A stretch of 64,000 nucleotides of DNA from Burkholderia multivorans ATCC BAA-247 (GTDB taxonomy: Bacteria; Pseudomonadota; Gammaproteobacteria; Burkholderiales; Burkholderiaceae): positions 2,790,001 to 2,854,000 of the forward strand of contig NZ_CP009832.1 in NCBI RefSeq assembly GCF_000959525.1. Direction: 5' to 3'. The position numbers and the translations under genes were made by a program. Under the pieces are notes generated by a model that searched no databases, was not told the origin of the DNA, and saw nothing but the letters and a program-made list of their open reading frames with translations. Below, piece after piece: positions 16,329-25,373 of this stretch (the first letter of the stretch is position 1; each line of letters starts with the position of its first letter).

Positions 16329-17513
16329 ATGCCCCTGAACGATTACCCGATCGACTCGCTGATGTACATCACGAACCGCCCCGACATCGTGTTTACGCAC
16401 GGCAAGGGGTCCTGGCTCTACGATCACACGGGCAAGCGCTATCTCGACTTCATCCAGGGCTGGGCCGTCAACAGCCTCGGGCACTGCAACGAAGGGATCG
16501 TCGAAGCGCTGAAGTCGCAGGCCGAGAAGCTGCTGAATCCGTCGCCGGCGTTCTACAACGAGCCGATGGCGAAGCTTGCCGATCTGCTCACGCAGCACAG
16601 CGTGTTCGATAAGGTGTTCTTCACGAACAGCGGCGCCGAAGCGAACGAAGGCGCGATCAAGCTCGCGCGCAAGTGGGGCCGCAAGTTCCGCAACGGCGCG
16701 TACGAGATCATCACGTTCGATCACAGCTTCCACGGCCGCACGCTCGCGACGATGTCGGCGAGCGGCAAACCGGGCTGGGACACGCTGTACGCGCCGCAGG
16801 TGCCGGGCTTCCCGAAGGCCGAGCTGAACAACATCGAGTCGGTCGAGAAGCTGATCAACGAGAAGACGGTCGCGGTGATGCTCGAACCGATCCAGGGCGA
16901 AGGCGGCGTGATTCCGGCGACGCGCGAGTTCATGCGCGCGCTGCGCGAGCTGACGCGCCAGCACAACCTGCTCTTGATCGTCGACGAAGTGCAAAGCGGG
17001 TGCGGTCGCGCGGGCACGCTGTTCGCCTACGAGCTGTCGGGCATCGAGCCGGACATCATGACGCTCGCCAAGGGCATCGGCGGCGGCGTGCCGCTCGGCG
17101 CGCTGCTGTCGAAGGCCGACGTCGCGGTATTCGAAGCCGGCGATCAGGGCGGCACGTACAACGGCAATCCGCTGATGACGGCGGTCGGCCATTCGGTTAT
17201 CTCGCAACTGGTCGCGCCGGGCTTCCTCGAGGGCGTGCGTGCGCGCGGCGAATACCTGAAGCGCACGCTGCTCGAGCTGTCGGAGGAGCGCGGCTTCGAA
17301 GGCGAACGCGGCGAAGGGCTGCTGCGCGCGCTGCTGCTCGGCAAGGACATCGGCCCGCAGATCGTCGAGAAGGCGCGCGACATGCAGCCCGACGGGCTGC
17401 TGCTGAACGCCGCGCGCCCGAACCTGCTGCGCTTCATGCCCGCGCTGAACGTGACCACCGAGGAAATCGACCAGATGATGGCGATGCTGCGGTCGGTGCT
17501 CGACACGCTCTGA
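16329..17513 (+). CDS. argD: Acetylornithine/ornithine-type aminotransferase (class III)
   Basis: A 394-residue PLP-dependent class III aminotransferase. FTNSGAEANEGAIKLARKWG binds the cofactor phosphate, IVDEVQSGCGRAG carries the PLP aspartate, and LAKGIGGGVPLGA carries the Schiff-base lysine. Length and motifs fit acetylornithine transaminase, the arginine-pathway enzyme converting N-acetylglutamate semialdehyde to acetylornithine. Ornithine or succinylornithine aminotransferase remain possible. CGGAG about 10 bases upstream supports the ATG. A GNAT gene follows after 13 bp. Confidence 0.85.
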   Translation: MPLNDYPIDSLMYITNRPDIVFTHGKGSWLYDHTGKRYLDFIQGWAVNSLGHCNEGIVEALKSQAEKLLNPSPAFYNEPMAKLADLLTQHSVFDKVFFTNSGAEANEGAIKLARKWGRKFRNGAYEIITFDHSFHGRTLATMSASGKPGWDTLYAPQVPGFPKAELNNIESVEKLINEKTVAVMLEPIQGEGGVIPATREFMRALRELTRQHNLLLIVDEVQSGCGRAGTLFAYELSGIEPDIMTLAKGIGGGVPLGALLSKADVAVFEAGDQGGTYNGNPLMTAVGHSVISQLVAPGFLEGVRARGEYLKRTLLELSEERGFEGERGEGLLRALLLGKDIGPQIVEKARDMQPDGLLLNAARPNLLRFMPALNVTTEEIDQMMAMLRSVLDTL

Positions 17514-17526
17514 GGAGAACCCGCCG

Positions 17527-17982
17527 ATGGATGCCGCCGCCGATGCCGTCGTTATCCGCCCGTTCGAACGCGCCGACACCGATGCCGTGCTCGCGGTGTG
17601 GCGCGACGCGTTTCCGCATTACGATGCGGCCGGCGCTCCGCCGCACCGCGATCCGCAGCGCTCGATCGAGCTGAAGCTCGCGACGCAGCCGGAGCTGTTC
17701 TTCGTCGCGGTCTGCGGCACGCGCGTCGTCGGCACGCTGATGGCCGGCTTCGACGGCCATCGCGGCTGGCTCTATTCGTTCGGCGTCGCCAACGACGTGC
17801 GGCGGCTCGGCGTCGGCCGCGCGCTGATCGCGCATGCCGAGCGTGCGCTCGCCGCGCTCGGCTGCCCGAAGATCAATCTGCAGGTGCTGCCCGGCAACGA
17901 CGACGCATGCCGCTTCTACGCGGCGCTCGGCTATCGCGTCGAAGAGCGCATCTCGTTCGGCAAGACGCTGCCAGCGGCCTGA
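17527..17982 (+). CDS. GNAT acetyltransferase (YpeA-like)
   Basis: A 151-residue GCN5-related N-acetyltransferase. VRRLGVGRALIAHAE near residues 90-104 is the acetyl-CoA pyrophosphate-binding loop, and the C-terminal GNDDACRFYAALGYR is typical of the YpeA group. It starts 13 bp after the aminotransferase stop with GAGGAG between, so the two are one operon. The substrate is unknown. In this setting an amino-acid or small-molecule amine is a reasonable guess. Confidence 0.85.
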   Translation: MDAAADAVVIRPFERADTDAVLAVWRDAFPHYDAAGAPPHRDPQRSIELKLATQPELFFVAVCGTRVVGTLMAGFDGHRGWLYSFGVANDVRRLGVGRALIAHAERALAALGCPKINLQVLPGNDDACRFYAALGYRVEERISFGKTLPAA

Positions 17983-18004
17983 CGCGACGGCCGGCAGCGT
18001 CGCG

Positions 18005-18676
18005 TCAGCGCGTGATCGGCCCGGCGTCCGGCAGCGGGTTGCCGAGCGCGTCGGTCGGCACGGCCTGCTTTTCGAACGCGGCGAAATAGGCGGCCCACTG
18101 CGTATCGCTCACGCGCACGATCAGCGCGCCGTCCTGCCAGACGTCGTTGTGATCGTTATGGTCGTTGCCTGCGCGGTGCAGGTAGTTCGGGCCCGTCGAG
18201 CCCTGGTTCATGTGCGTGTCGTGTATCCCGTTGCCCTGCGCATACGTGCGGCCGAACACGACCACGTCGAACTGCCCCGCCTGCGCGGCGTTCACGAGCC
18301 GCAGTAGCGACGGGATCGGCTCGGGATGCTCGGTGCCGTCCATCACCGCGCTCGCGCGCCACGTGCCCGTTTCGTTCAGGATGTCGCTGCGCAGATAGTC
18401 GAGCGCCGGCAGCGCGCTTTGCCCGGTGAGATCGGTATAGCCTTCCGGCGCGGCCGCGAGCGTCTGCGTGACCGGATGATGGAAATCGTAGACGAGCTTG
18501 TAATACAGCAAATCGTCCGCGTCGTTGGTGCCGACGTTGATCGCGACGTCCCAGTCGCCGCCCGGCACGGCCAGCGTCAGGTGGACGTGATACTGCGTCT
18601 CGCCGCCGTGCGGTGAACCTTTCAGTCTTGCGACGGCTTTCACCTTCGCCTTCACGAAACCGTAATCGAGACTCAT
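18005..18676 (-). CDS. DUF2278 (YukJ-like) protein
   Basis: A 223-residue protein with the family start LDYGFVKAKV. Three conserved-looking blocks follow: QYHVHL, WDVAINVGTNDADDLLYYKL, and a histidine- and asparagine-rich segment GIHDTHMNQG … NDHNDHNDVWQDG. The family (YukJ, DUF2278) is of unknown function. The clustered His/Asp/Asn residues suggest metal or phosphate binding, which is only an inference. It is monocistronic and convergent with the GNAT gene. No signal peptide is seen. Confidence 0.85.
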   Translation of the reverse strand: MSLDYGFVKAKVKAVARLKGSPHGGETQYHVHLTLAVPGGDWDVAINVGTNDADDLLYYKLVYDFHHPVTQTLAAAPEGYTDLTGQSALPALDYLRSDILNETGTWRASAVMDGTEHPEPIPSLLRLVNAAQAGQFDVVVFGRTYAQGNGIHDTHMNQGSTGPNYLHRAGNDHNDHNDVWQDGALIVRVSDTQWAAYFAAFEKQAVPTDALGNPLPDAGPITR

Positions 18677-18830
18677 GCGTGCTCTCCATGCGCCGAGGGG
18701 CTCATCATGCTACGCGCTGCGCGTGTCGGCTTGCCGACAGCCGCGCGCCGCCTGCCGTGCCGCATGCGCGGCACGATCGTCGAATGGAGTCGGAATCGCG
18801 CACACAGTTCGATGCCGGGCACCCGACATG

Positions 18831-18862
18831 AAAAAAGGCCGTCACGACATCGCGCGACAGCC
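18831..18862 (-). terminator. Terminator of the liv operon (minus strand)
   Basis: Read on the minus strand, GGCTGTCGCG pairs with CGTGACGGCC (10 bp with two G-U pairs) around a 6-base loop, followed by a six-T run. It lies about 50 bp after livF. Confidence 0.8.
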
Positions 18863-18913
18863 TTTCGAAAGCCCTCGCATGGCGCGGCCTGGCGGCCGCG
18901 TCCACGTGTTCGC

Positions 18914-19630
18914 TCATTCGCCCAGATACGCGGCGCGCACCTTCGGATCGTCGAGCATCTGCTTCGCGTCGCCTTCCATCGTGACCGTGCCCGAATCCAT
19001 CACGTAGCCACGATCGGCCGCCTGCAGCGCGAGGCGCGCGTTCTGTTCGACGAGCAGCACCGTGATGCCCTCCTTCGAGATCTCGCGCACGACTTCGAAG
19101 ATCTTCTCGACCATGATCGGTGACAGCCCCATCGACGGCTCGTCGAGCAGCAGCAGCTTCGGCTTGGAGAGAATCGCGCGCGCCATCGCGAGCATCTGCT
19201 GCTCGCCGCCCGACAGCGTGCCCGCGAGCTGCGACGCGCGCTCCTTCAAACGCGGGAAGAAGCCGAACATCCGCTCGACGTCCTTCTTGATCTGCTCCTT
19301 GTCGCTGCGCAGATACGCGCCCATCTGCATGTTCTCGACGATCGACATCCGGGCGAAGATCCCGCGGCCTTCCGGCACCATCGCGAGGCCGCGCTTGAGC
19401 AGCTCGTGCGGCGGCACGCCCTTGATCGACTTGCCGTCGTATTCGATGTCGCCCGCCGAGTACGGCTTCAGCCCCGTGATGGCCTTCATCGTCGTGGTCT
19501 TGCCTGCGCCGTTCGCGCCGATCAGCGTCACGAGCTCGCCCTGACGGACTTCCATGTCAACGCCCTTGACGGCCTGAATGCCGCCGTAGTTGACCTGCAA
19601 GCCCTTGATTTTCAACATTGCCGCTGCCAT
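18914..19630 (-). CDS. livF: Branched-chain amino acid ABC transporter ATPase LivF
   Basis: A 238-residue ABC ATPase. Walker A is GANGAGKTT (about residues 38-46), the signature is LSGGEQQMLAMARA, and Walker B is LLLLDEPSMGLSP. These are typical of LivF, one of two cytoplasmic ATPases of the high-affinity branched-chain amino acid importer. The first ATG overlaps the livG stop by one base (TGATG); an internal ATG 12 bases in is an alternative. It is the last gene of livH–livM–livG–livF. Confidence 0.93.
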   Translation of the reverse strand: MAAAMLKIKGLQVNYGGIQAVKGVDMEVRQGELVTLIGANGAGKTTTMKAITGLKPYSAGDIEYDGKSIKGVPPHELLKRGLAMVPEGRGIFARMSIVENMQMGAYLRSDKEQIKKDVERMFGFFPRLKERASQLAGTLSGGEQQMLAMARAILSKPKLLLLDEPSMGLSPIMVEKIFEVVREISKEGITVLLVEQNARLALQAADRGYVMDSGTVTMEGDAKQMLDDPKVRAAYLGE

Positions 19631-20406
19631 CAGTGCACCCCTGCGCCGAGATATGCCTCAATCACCTTCGGATTCTTCTGCACGTCCTGCGGCAGACCCT
19701 CGGCGATCACCTTGCCGTAATCGAGCACCGTCATCCGGTTGCACAGGCCCATTACGAGCTTCACGTCGTGCTCGATCAGCAGGATCGTGCGGCCGTCCGC
19801 GCGGATCTTGTCGAGCAGACGCGTGAGTTCGACCTTCTCGGTCGCGTTCATCCCGGCCGCCGGCTCGTCGAGCGCGAGCAGCTTCGGATCGGTCGCGAGC
19901 GCGCGTGCGATCTCGAGCCGGCGCTGGTGGCCGTACGACAGGTTGCGCGCGGTGTAGTCGGCATACTGCAGCACGCCGACGTATTCGAGCAGCTCGATCG
20001 CGCGTTCCTTGATCTCGCGCTCTTCCTGGCGTTCGGCCGGCGTCTGGAACACCGCGCCGAGCAGCCCGTGCTTGGTGCGCACGTGGCGGCCCACCATCAC
20101 GTTCTCGAGCGCGGTCATCCCGCCGAACAGGCGGATGTTCTGGAACGTGCGCGCGATGCCGGCCTTCGCGACCTGGTGCACGGCCGTCGGCGTGTAGTTC
20201 TGGCCGTCGAGCTTGAACTCGCCGGAGTCCGGCGTGTAGAGGCCCGTGATCACGTTGAAGAACGTCGTCTTGCCGGCGCCGTTCGGGCCGATCAGCCCGT
20301 AGATCTCGCCTTCGCGGATCTGCAGCCCGACGTCGGACAGTGCCTGCAGCCCGCCGAAGCGCTTGTTCACGCCCTGCACGGACAGTCGGATTTGCTTGTC
20401 GCTCAT
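19630..20406 (-). CDS. livG: Branched-chain amino acid ABC transporter ATPase LivG
   Basis: A 258-residue ABC ATPase with Walker A GPNGAGKTT near residues 40-48, signature NLSYGHQRRLEIARA, and Walker B LLALDEPAAGMN. The C-terminal extension VIAEGLPQDVQKNPKVIEAY is typical of LivG. It works with LivF on the LivHM permease pair. It starts 23 bp after livM with GGGGAT upstream and is translationally coupled to livF. Confidence 0.94.
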   Translation of the reverse strand: MSDKQIRLSVQGVNKRFGGLQALSDVGLQIREGEIYGLIGPNGAGKTTFFNVITGLYTPDSGEFKLDGQNYTPTAVHQVAKAGIARTFQNIRLFGGMTALENVMVGRHVRTKHGLLGAVFQTPAERQEEREIKERAIELLEYVGVLQYADYTARNLSYGHQRRLEIARALATDPKLLALDEPAAGMNATEKVELTRLLDKIRADGRTILLIEHDVKLVMGLCNRMTVLDYGKVIAEGLPQDVQKNPKVIEAYLGAGVH

Positions 20407-20429
20407 GTGTGGATCCCCTTGTCCGTTGA

Positions 20430-21599
20430 TTACGCGCGCACCGGCTTCTTGCCGTTGCGCTTCGCCAGCTTCGCGATCTTGTCCTCATGCTTCGGCGCGG
20501 GCCACAGGCCTTCCGAGCGATACAGCATGATGATGACCATCGCGAGGCCGTACAGCGCCTGACGGATCACTTCGGTATCGACGACGTCGTGGCCGAACAG
20601 CGCGTGCTGCAGCGGGCTCATCGTCGAGCGCAGGAATTCCGGGAACACGGCGAGCAGCACCGCACCGAGGATCACGCCGGGGATATGGCCCATGCCGCCG
20701 AGCACGACGCACGCAAGCACGACGATCGACTCCCAGAACGTGAACGATTCCGGCGACACGAAGCCCTGGAACGCACCGAACATCGCGCCCGACAGCCCGC
20801 CGAACGACGCGCCCATCGCGAACGCGAGCAGCTTCACGTTGCGGGTGTTGATGCCCATCGCCTTCGCGGCGATCTCGTCTTCGCGGATCGCGGCCCACGC
20901 ACGGCCGATACGCGAGTGCTGCAGGCGCGTACAGACCCAGATCACGAGCAGCGCGCACAGCACGAACAGGTAGTAGTACATGTACACGGACGGCAGCTGG
21001 AAGCCGAACAGCGTGTGCGTCTGCGACAGGTTGAAGCCGCCGACGTGCACCGGATCGATGCCCGTGATCCCCTTCGGACCGTTCGTGATGTTGACCGGAC
21101 GATCGAGGTTGTTCATGAAGATCCGGACGATTTCACCGAAGCCGAGCGTGACGATCGCCAGATAGTCGCCGCGCAGCCGCAGCGTCGGCGCACCGAGCAG
21201 CACGCCGAACGTCGCCGCGAGCGCCATCGCGATCGGCACGATGATCAGGAACGGCACGTGCAGCCCGTTCGGCGCGAGCGCCGCGATCCACTCGAACTGC
21301 GAGGTCAGGTGCGGCGAGCTGAGCAGCGCCGCCGTATAGGCGCCCACCGCGTAGAACGCGATGTAGCCGAGGTCGAGCAGGCCGGCGAAGCCGACCACGA
21401 CGTTCAGGCCGAGCGCGAGCATCACGTAGAGCATCGCGAAGTCGAGCACGCGGACCCAGTAGTTGCCGCCGGCCGCGCCGATCACGAGCGGGGCGGCGAT
21501 CACGAACGCCGCGGTCAGGATGCCGATGGTGACGGTCTTCGCGGTGTTGCGCTCTTCGACGAGCGTCGTCGACGATTCGATCGGTTGAATGGATGTCAT
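20430..21599 (-). CDS. livM: Branched-chain amino acid ABC transporter permease LivM
   Basis: A 389-residue inner-membrane permease with about nine to ten hydrophobic segments. It has the LivM landmark GLNVVVGFAGLLDLGYIAFY and the EAA-like coupling loop SRIGRAWAAIREDEIAAKAM. An N-terminal tail of about 25 residues precedes the first membrane helix. It lies 18 bp downstream of livH and 23 bp before livG, which fits a single transcript. Confidence 0.93.
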   Translation of the reverse strand: MTSIQPIESSTTLVEERNTAKTVTIGILTAAFVIAAPLVIGAAGGNYWVRVLDFAMLYVMLALGLNVVVGFAGLLDLGYIAFYAVGAYTAALLSSPHLTSQFEWIAALAPNGLHVPFLIIVPIAMALAATFGVLLGAPTLRLRGDYLAIVTLGFGEIVRIFMNNLDRPVNITNGPKGITGIDPVHVGGFNLSQTHTLFGFQLPSVYMYYYLFVLCALLVIWVCTRLQHSRIGRAWAAIREDEIAAKAMGINTRNVKLLAFAMGASFGGLSGAMFGAFQGFVSPESFTFWESIVVLACVVLGGMGHIPGVILGAVLLAVFPEFLRSTMSPLQHALFGHDVVDTEVIRQALYGLAMVIIMLYRSEGLWPAPKHEDKIAKLAKRNGKKPVRA

Positions 21600-21617
21600 G
21601 TTGTTTGCTCCCTTCCG

Positions 21618-22568
21618 TTACGCGCGGTCTGCGACCCGTTCGCCCAGCAGGCCCGACGGACGGAACACCAGCACGATGATCAGCACGATGAATGCGAACA
21701 CGTCCTGGTAGTTACTGCCGAACACGCCACCCGTGAGATTGCCGATGTAGCCGGCCCCGAGCTGCTCGATCAGGCCGAGCAGCACGCCGCCGACCATCGC
21801 ACCGCCGAGGTTGCCGATCCCGCCGAGCACGGCGGCGGTGAACGCCTTCATGCCGGGGATGAAGCCCATGTAGAAGTGCACGTTGCCGTATTCGGACGCG
21901 ATCATCACGCCGGCCAGCGCGGCGAGCGCGGAGCCGATCATGAAGGTGGCCGAGATCACGAAGTTCGGGTTCACGCCCATCAGGCTCGCGGTGTTCGGGC
22001 TTTCGGCGATCGCACGCATCGCGCGGCCGAGCTTCGTCTTGTGCACGAGCAGCAGCAGGCCGCCCATCACGATGAACGCGACGGCAATGATCACGATTTC
22101 GGTGACCGAGATCACGGCGCCGGGCGTCGTGTCGGTCGCCTTGATCACGTTGATCGGATCGGTCGGCAGCAGTTGCGGGAACGGCAGCGGGTTGCGCGAC
22201 CAGATGATCATCGCGGCCGTCTGCAGCAGGATCGACACGCCGATCGCGGTGATCAGCGGCGCGAGACGCGGCGCGCGGCGCAGCGGCCGGTACGCGACAC
22301 GCTCGATCGTGAAGCCGACGAACGCGCAGACGATCGCGGCGATGCCGAGGCCGATCGTCAGCGTCGCGATGTTGCCGAGTTCGGGGAAATGGTTCTGCAG
22401 CACGGTGATGGCGGACAGCGCGACCATTGCGCCGATCATCAGCACGTCGCCGTGCGCGAAGTTGATGATGCCGAGAATGCCGTACACCATCGTGTAGCCC
22501 AACGCGATGATGGCGTACACACTGCCGAGCACCAGCCCGTTGAGGATCTGCTGGACGAAAATATCCAT
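21618..22568 (-). CDS. livH: Branched-chain amino acid ABC transporter permease LivH
   Basis: A 316-residue permease with the LivH signature GSVYAIIALGYTMVYGILG near the N-terminus, GDVLMIGAM, and the coupling loop TKLGRAMRAIAESPNTASLM. It pairs with LivM to form the membrane pore. AAGGAGC upstream of the ATG is a good ribosome-binding site. It is the first intact gene of the operon; the expected binding-protein gene upstream is present only as the altered frame at 22780-23532, which ends before a terminator. Confidence 0.94.
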   Translation of the reverse strand: MDIFVQQILNGLVLGSVYAIIALGYTMVYGILGIINFAHGDVLMIGAMVALSAITVLQNHFPELGNIATLTIGLGIAAIVCAFVGFTIERVAYRPLRRAPRLAPLITAIGVSILLQTAAMIIWSRNPLPFPQLLPTDPINVIKATDTTPGAVISVTEIVIIAVAFIVMGGLLLLVHKTKLGRAMRAIAESPNTASLMGVNPNFVISATFMIGSALAALAGVMIASEYGNVHFYMGFIPGMKAFTAAVLGGIGNLGGAMVGGVLLGLIEQLGAGYIGNLTGGVFGSNYQDVFAFIVLIIVLVFRPSGLLGERVADRA

Positions 22569-22735
22569 TTAAAGCTCCTTGGCCCGTGCGGCCGGAGGAC
22601 GTTGCGCCCCGCGGGTAAGCGAGGAATCGCGCCTTCTCGGCGACACTGCGGGTACTAGTCGATACCGGTAAGGGTTGATCGTCCCGGCGCGCGCCGCCCG
22701 GCCTGTACGGCCGGACCTGCCGCCGGAGCGGATAC

Positions 22736-22764
22736 AAAAACGGCACCGCACTGTTCCGGTGCCG
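22736..22764 (-). terminator. Terminator between the LivJ-like remnant and livH (minus strand)
   Basis: CGGCACCG and CGGTGCCG form an 8-bp stem with an 8-base loop, followed on the minus strand by TTTTT (complement of 22736-22740). It lies about 15 bp after the stop of the frame at 22780. In liv operons such a terminator after the binding-protein gene often keeps permease levels lower than binding-protein levels. Confidence 0.8.
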
Positions 22765-22779
22765 TCGTGAGTCCCGTCG

Positions 22780-23532
22780 CTAAATCGTTACGACATCGAG
22801 GACGGTGGTGTGGGCCTCCTTGAAGTCGTAGGGCAGCATGCCGAAACGGCCGGCGTCCGGTTTCCCGAAAGCCGCGCCTGGTTCCGTCCGGGCCGGGGCG
22901 AACCCCGTATCCCGCCCGATCAGGTTGCGCACCGCGCCGCGCGCGGGCTCGACCGCCTTGCCGGCGCATGCGCTGCCGCCGCCAAGGGTGTGTGCTCCGA
23001 CGCCGGACGCGCGCACCGCACGACGCGTTGCCGCGCGGCGCGCGCCTCCGATCCCGGTCGGGACTGCGTCGGAATTCAGCGGACGAAGCAGGCCGCGCGC
23101 GATCGCGCGACGGGCCGTCGCGACGCGCTGCTTCGTCGAATCGGAATGAGCGGACATGGAGATCGGCGACGCGGCGCCGCTCGCGCGGCCGCCATCCGCC
23201 GCCGGCGCGCATTGCGCGGCAACCCGCGTGCCCGCCGTCGCGCCGCGCGCGCGGCGGGCCGCGACGGATGCGTGCCGCGAGCCGGCGTGCGTGCGGCCCG
23301 CTACGTGGATGTCCTCGATCGTCAAACGTGTCCCGTCTACATTGCTCGGTTGCGCGATACGGCGCCCCCACGACGCCGCACGACCGGTTCTGGCGACGCG
23401 CACGTCGCTGGCCGGCGGTGCCGCGCACGCCGCAGCCTCCCTGCCCGCCTCGTCGTCGCTCTTTTTGCTGCAGCCGGCGACCATTGCAACCGGTGCGGCG
23501 ACGGACACGGCGTAAGCCAACTTCACATGCAT
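22780..23532 (-). pseudogene. Eroded LivJ-type leucine-binding lipoprotein gene
   Basis: A 250-codon open frame with a good start (GGGAG 9 bases before the ATG) and a lipoprotein signal MHVKLAYAVSV … VAGCSKK. The two ends and scattered blocks match the leucine-binding protein family expected here: VRVARTGRAA, NVDGTRLTIEDIHVAGRTHAG, TAGTRVAAQ, the GGGSACAGKAVEPARGAV region, and the terminal YDFKEAHTTVLDVVTI. Between them large parts of the domain are missing or replaced by Arg/Ala-rich sequence. The length is 250 residues against roughly 370-390 for the family. It sits where livJ belongs, with a terminator before livH. It has no stop, but the fold is probably lost. Alternatives: a heavily diverged functional protein, or sequence damage in assembly. 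Confidence 0.6.
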
Positions 23533-23747
23533 CGAATAGGTCTCCCGCGCCTTGCCAAAACCTGCTTTCGAAGCCATTCCGGCCTCAAAACGGGCGCATT
23601 GTAACTCCATTTAGAACGCGCCAATATTCCTGATTCGATGGGGTTTTCCTGCATTGCAACCAATTTTGAGAGGCCGTTTGGAACGGACGGAGCAACCGGG
23701 TTGCACCATACCGGGGAACGATGGTTGCGAGTGGGGAATTCGACGGA

Positions 23748-23776
23748 CAAAAAAAAGCGCGCCGTCAGGCGCGCTT
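23748..23776 (-). terminator. Terminator of ispH (minus strand)
   Basis: AAGCGCGCC and GGCGCGCTT form a 9-bp stem with a GTCA loop (plus-strand reading); on the minus strand a run of about eight T follows. It lies 28 bp after the ispH stop. Confidence 0.85.
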
Positions 23777-23803
23777 CGGTGCATCGCGATTGCAATGCGG
23801 CAA

Positions 23804-24781
23804 TCAGGCGGCGGGCAGGTTGAGCCCGCGCGGCAGCGGGAACGAGACGTTCTCCTCGATCCCCTCGAGCGCGCGCACGTTGCGTACGCCGAGCTCGCGC
23901 AGCCGCGCGATCACGGCCTGGGCGAGCACCTCCGGTGCCGACGCGCCGGCCGTCACGCCGATGCGGCGCTTGCCGGCGACCCATGCCGGGTCGATCTGCT
24001 CGGGCGCGTCGACCATGTAGGCCGCGACGCCGCGCTTCTCGGCCACTTCGCGCAGACGGCTCGAATTCGAACTGTTCGGGCTGCCGACGACGATCACGAC
24101 GTCGCACTGCGGCGCCATGAACTTCACCGCGTCCTGACGGTTCTGCGTCGCGTAGCAGATGTCCTGCTTCTTCGGTTCGCGGATCTTCGGGTACTTCGCC
24201 TTCAGCGCCGCGATGATCTCGGCCGCGTCGTCGACGGACAGCGTGGTTTGCGTGACGAGCGCGATGCGCTCCGGATCGGCGAGTTCGAGCTTCTGCACGT
24301 CCTCGACGCTCTCGACCAGATGCATCCCGCGCTCGACCTGGCCCATCGTCCCTTCGACTTCCGGATGGCCCTTGTGGCCGATCATCACGATGTCGACGCC
24401 GTCCTGGCGCATCTTCGCGACTTCGACGTGCACCTTCGTGACGAGCGGGCAGGTCGCATCGTAGATGCGCAGCCCGCGCACGCCGGCTTCGTCGCGCACG
24501 GCCTTCGACACGCCGTGCGCGCTGAAGATCACGGTGTTGCCGGCCGGCACTTCCTCGAGCTCCTCGACGAAGATCGCGCCTTTCTTCTTCAGATCCTCGA
24601 CCACGTACTTGTTGTGGACGATCTCGTGACGGACGTAGATCGGTGCGCCGTGCATCGCGATCGCGCGTTCGACGATCTCGATCGCGCGATCGACGCCTGC
24701 GCAAAACCCGCGCGGCTGCGCGAGCAGGATTTCGGCGTCGGCGGCGACGGTCTGTCCGGACAGCGTATCGGTGGTGCTCAT
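23804..24781 (-). CDS. ispH: 4-hydroxy-3-methylbut-2-enyl diphosphate reductase (IspH/LytB)
   Basis: A 325-residue Fe-S enzyme that performs the last step of the MEP isoprenoid pathway, giving IPP and DMAPP. The three cluster cysteines are at 27 (RGFCAGV), 111 ([11 protein letters not shown]) and 209 ([10 protein letters not shown]). The TQTTLS and [11 protein letters not shown] motifs are also present. The start MSTTDTLSG gives the usual length. It lies 2 bp after fkpB on the same strand, the widely conserved fkpB–ispH pair. Confidence 0.96.
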   Translation of the reverse strand: MSTTDTLSGQTVAADAEILLAQPRGFCAGVDRAIEIVERAIAMHGAPIYVRHEIVHNKYVVEDLKKKGAIFVEELEEVPAGNTVIFSAHGVSKAVRDEAGVRGLRIYDATCPLVTKVHVEVAKMRQDGVDIVMIGHKGHPEVEGTMGQVERGMHLVESVEDVQKLELADPERIALVTQTTLSVDDAAEIIAALKAKYPKIREPKKQDICYATQNRQDAVKFMAPQCDVVIVVGSPNSSNSSRLREVAEKRGVAAYMVDAPEQIDPAWVAGKRRIGVTAGASAPEVLAQAVIARLRELGVRNVRALEGIEENVSFPLPRGLNLPAA

Positions 24782-24783
24782 GA

Positions 24784-25239
24784 TTACAGGATTCCGATGA
24801 TTTTCACTTCGAACGTGAGCGCTTGGCCCGCGAGCGGATGATTGAAATCGAACAGCGCGGAGGTTTCGCCGACTTCCTTCAGCACGCCTGCATATCGGCC
24901 GCCGTCCGGTGCGTTGAACTCGATCAGTTCGCCCGGCGTGAAGTCCTCGTCGACCATGCCGTTCTCGCGCAGCGTCGCGAGCGTCACGCGCTGCAGCATG
25001 TCGGGATTTCGGGGACCGAACCCTTGCTCTGGCGTTAGCTGAAAAGTCGAATGGTCTCCGACCTTGAGCCCCAGCAGAATCTGTTCCAGCGACGGCGCCA
25101 GTTGCCCGGCGCCCAGCAGCAGCGTCGCGGGTTTGTCGGCGAAGGTGTTGACGATGTCGGCGCCGTCGGCCAGTGCGAGCCGGTAATGCAGCGTGACATG
25201 GGAACCGGGCTTCACTTCGGATAGATCGATGAGGCTCAT
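24784..25239 (-). CDS. fkpB: FKBP-type peptidyl-prolyl isomerase, SlpA/FkpB type
   Basis: A 151-residue cytoplasmic FKBP with a SlyD-like insert-in-flap domain. It starts [18 protein letters not shown]. The flap region begins near [18 protein letters not shown] and the fold closes with [18 protein letters not shown]. There is no signal peptide. The enzyme accelerates proline isomerisation and acts as a chaperone. It is the first gene of the fkpB–ispH operon and is divergent from radC. Confidence 0.93.
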   Translation of the reverse strand: MSLIDLSEVKPGSHVTLHYRLALADGADIVNTFADKPATLLLGAGQLAPSLEQILLGLKVGDHSTFQLTPEQGFGPRNPDMLQRVTLATLRENGMVDEDFTPGELIEFNAPDGGRYAGVLKEVGETSALFDFNHPLAGQALTFEVKIIGIL

Positions 25240-25373
25240 GAATTACTCGTTCAGTCGGCGCCCGAAACGGCCGCGAGGCCCAGCGCAAAGCCAATATTGT
25301 AAGTCACCTGAGCGCGCAAGGCTGAAAGTGCGACGACGTTGCACGTGCGGCCGCCGCCAATGGAGTTTCGACG

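Noticed and set aside
22569-22735. A small gene between the livH start and the terminator
   Set aside because: Frames there are short and Arg-rich without a start signal; it is better explained as leader sequence.
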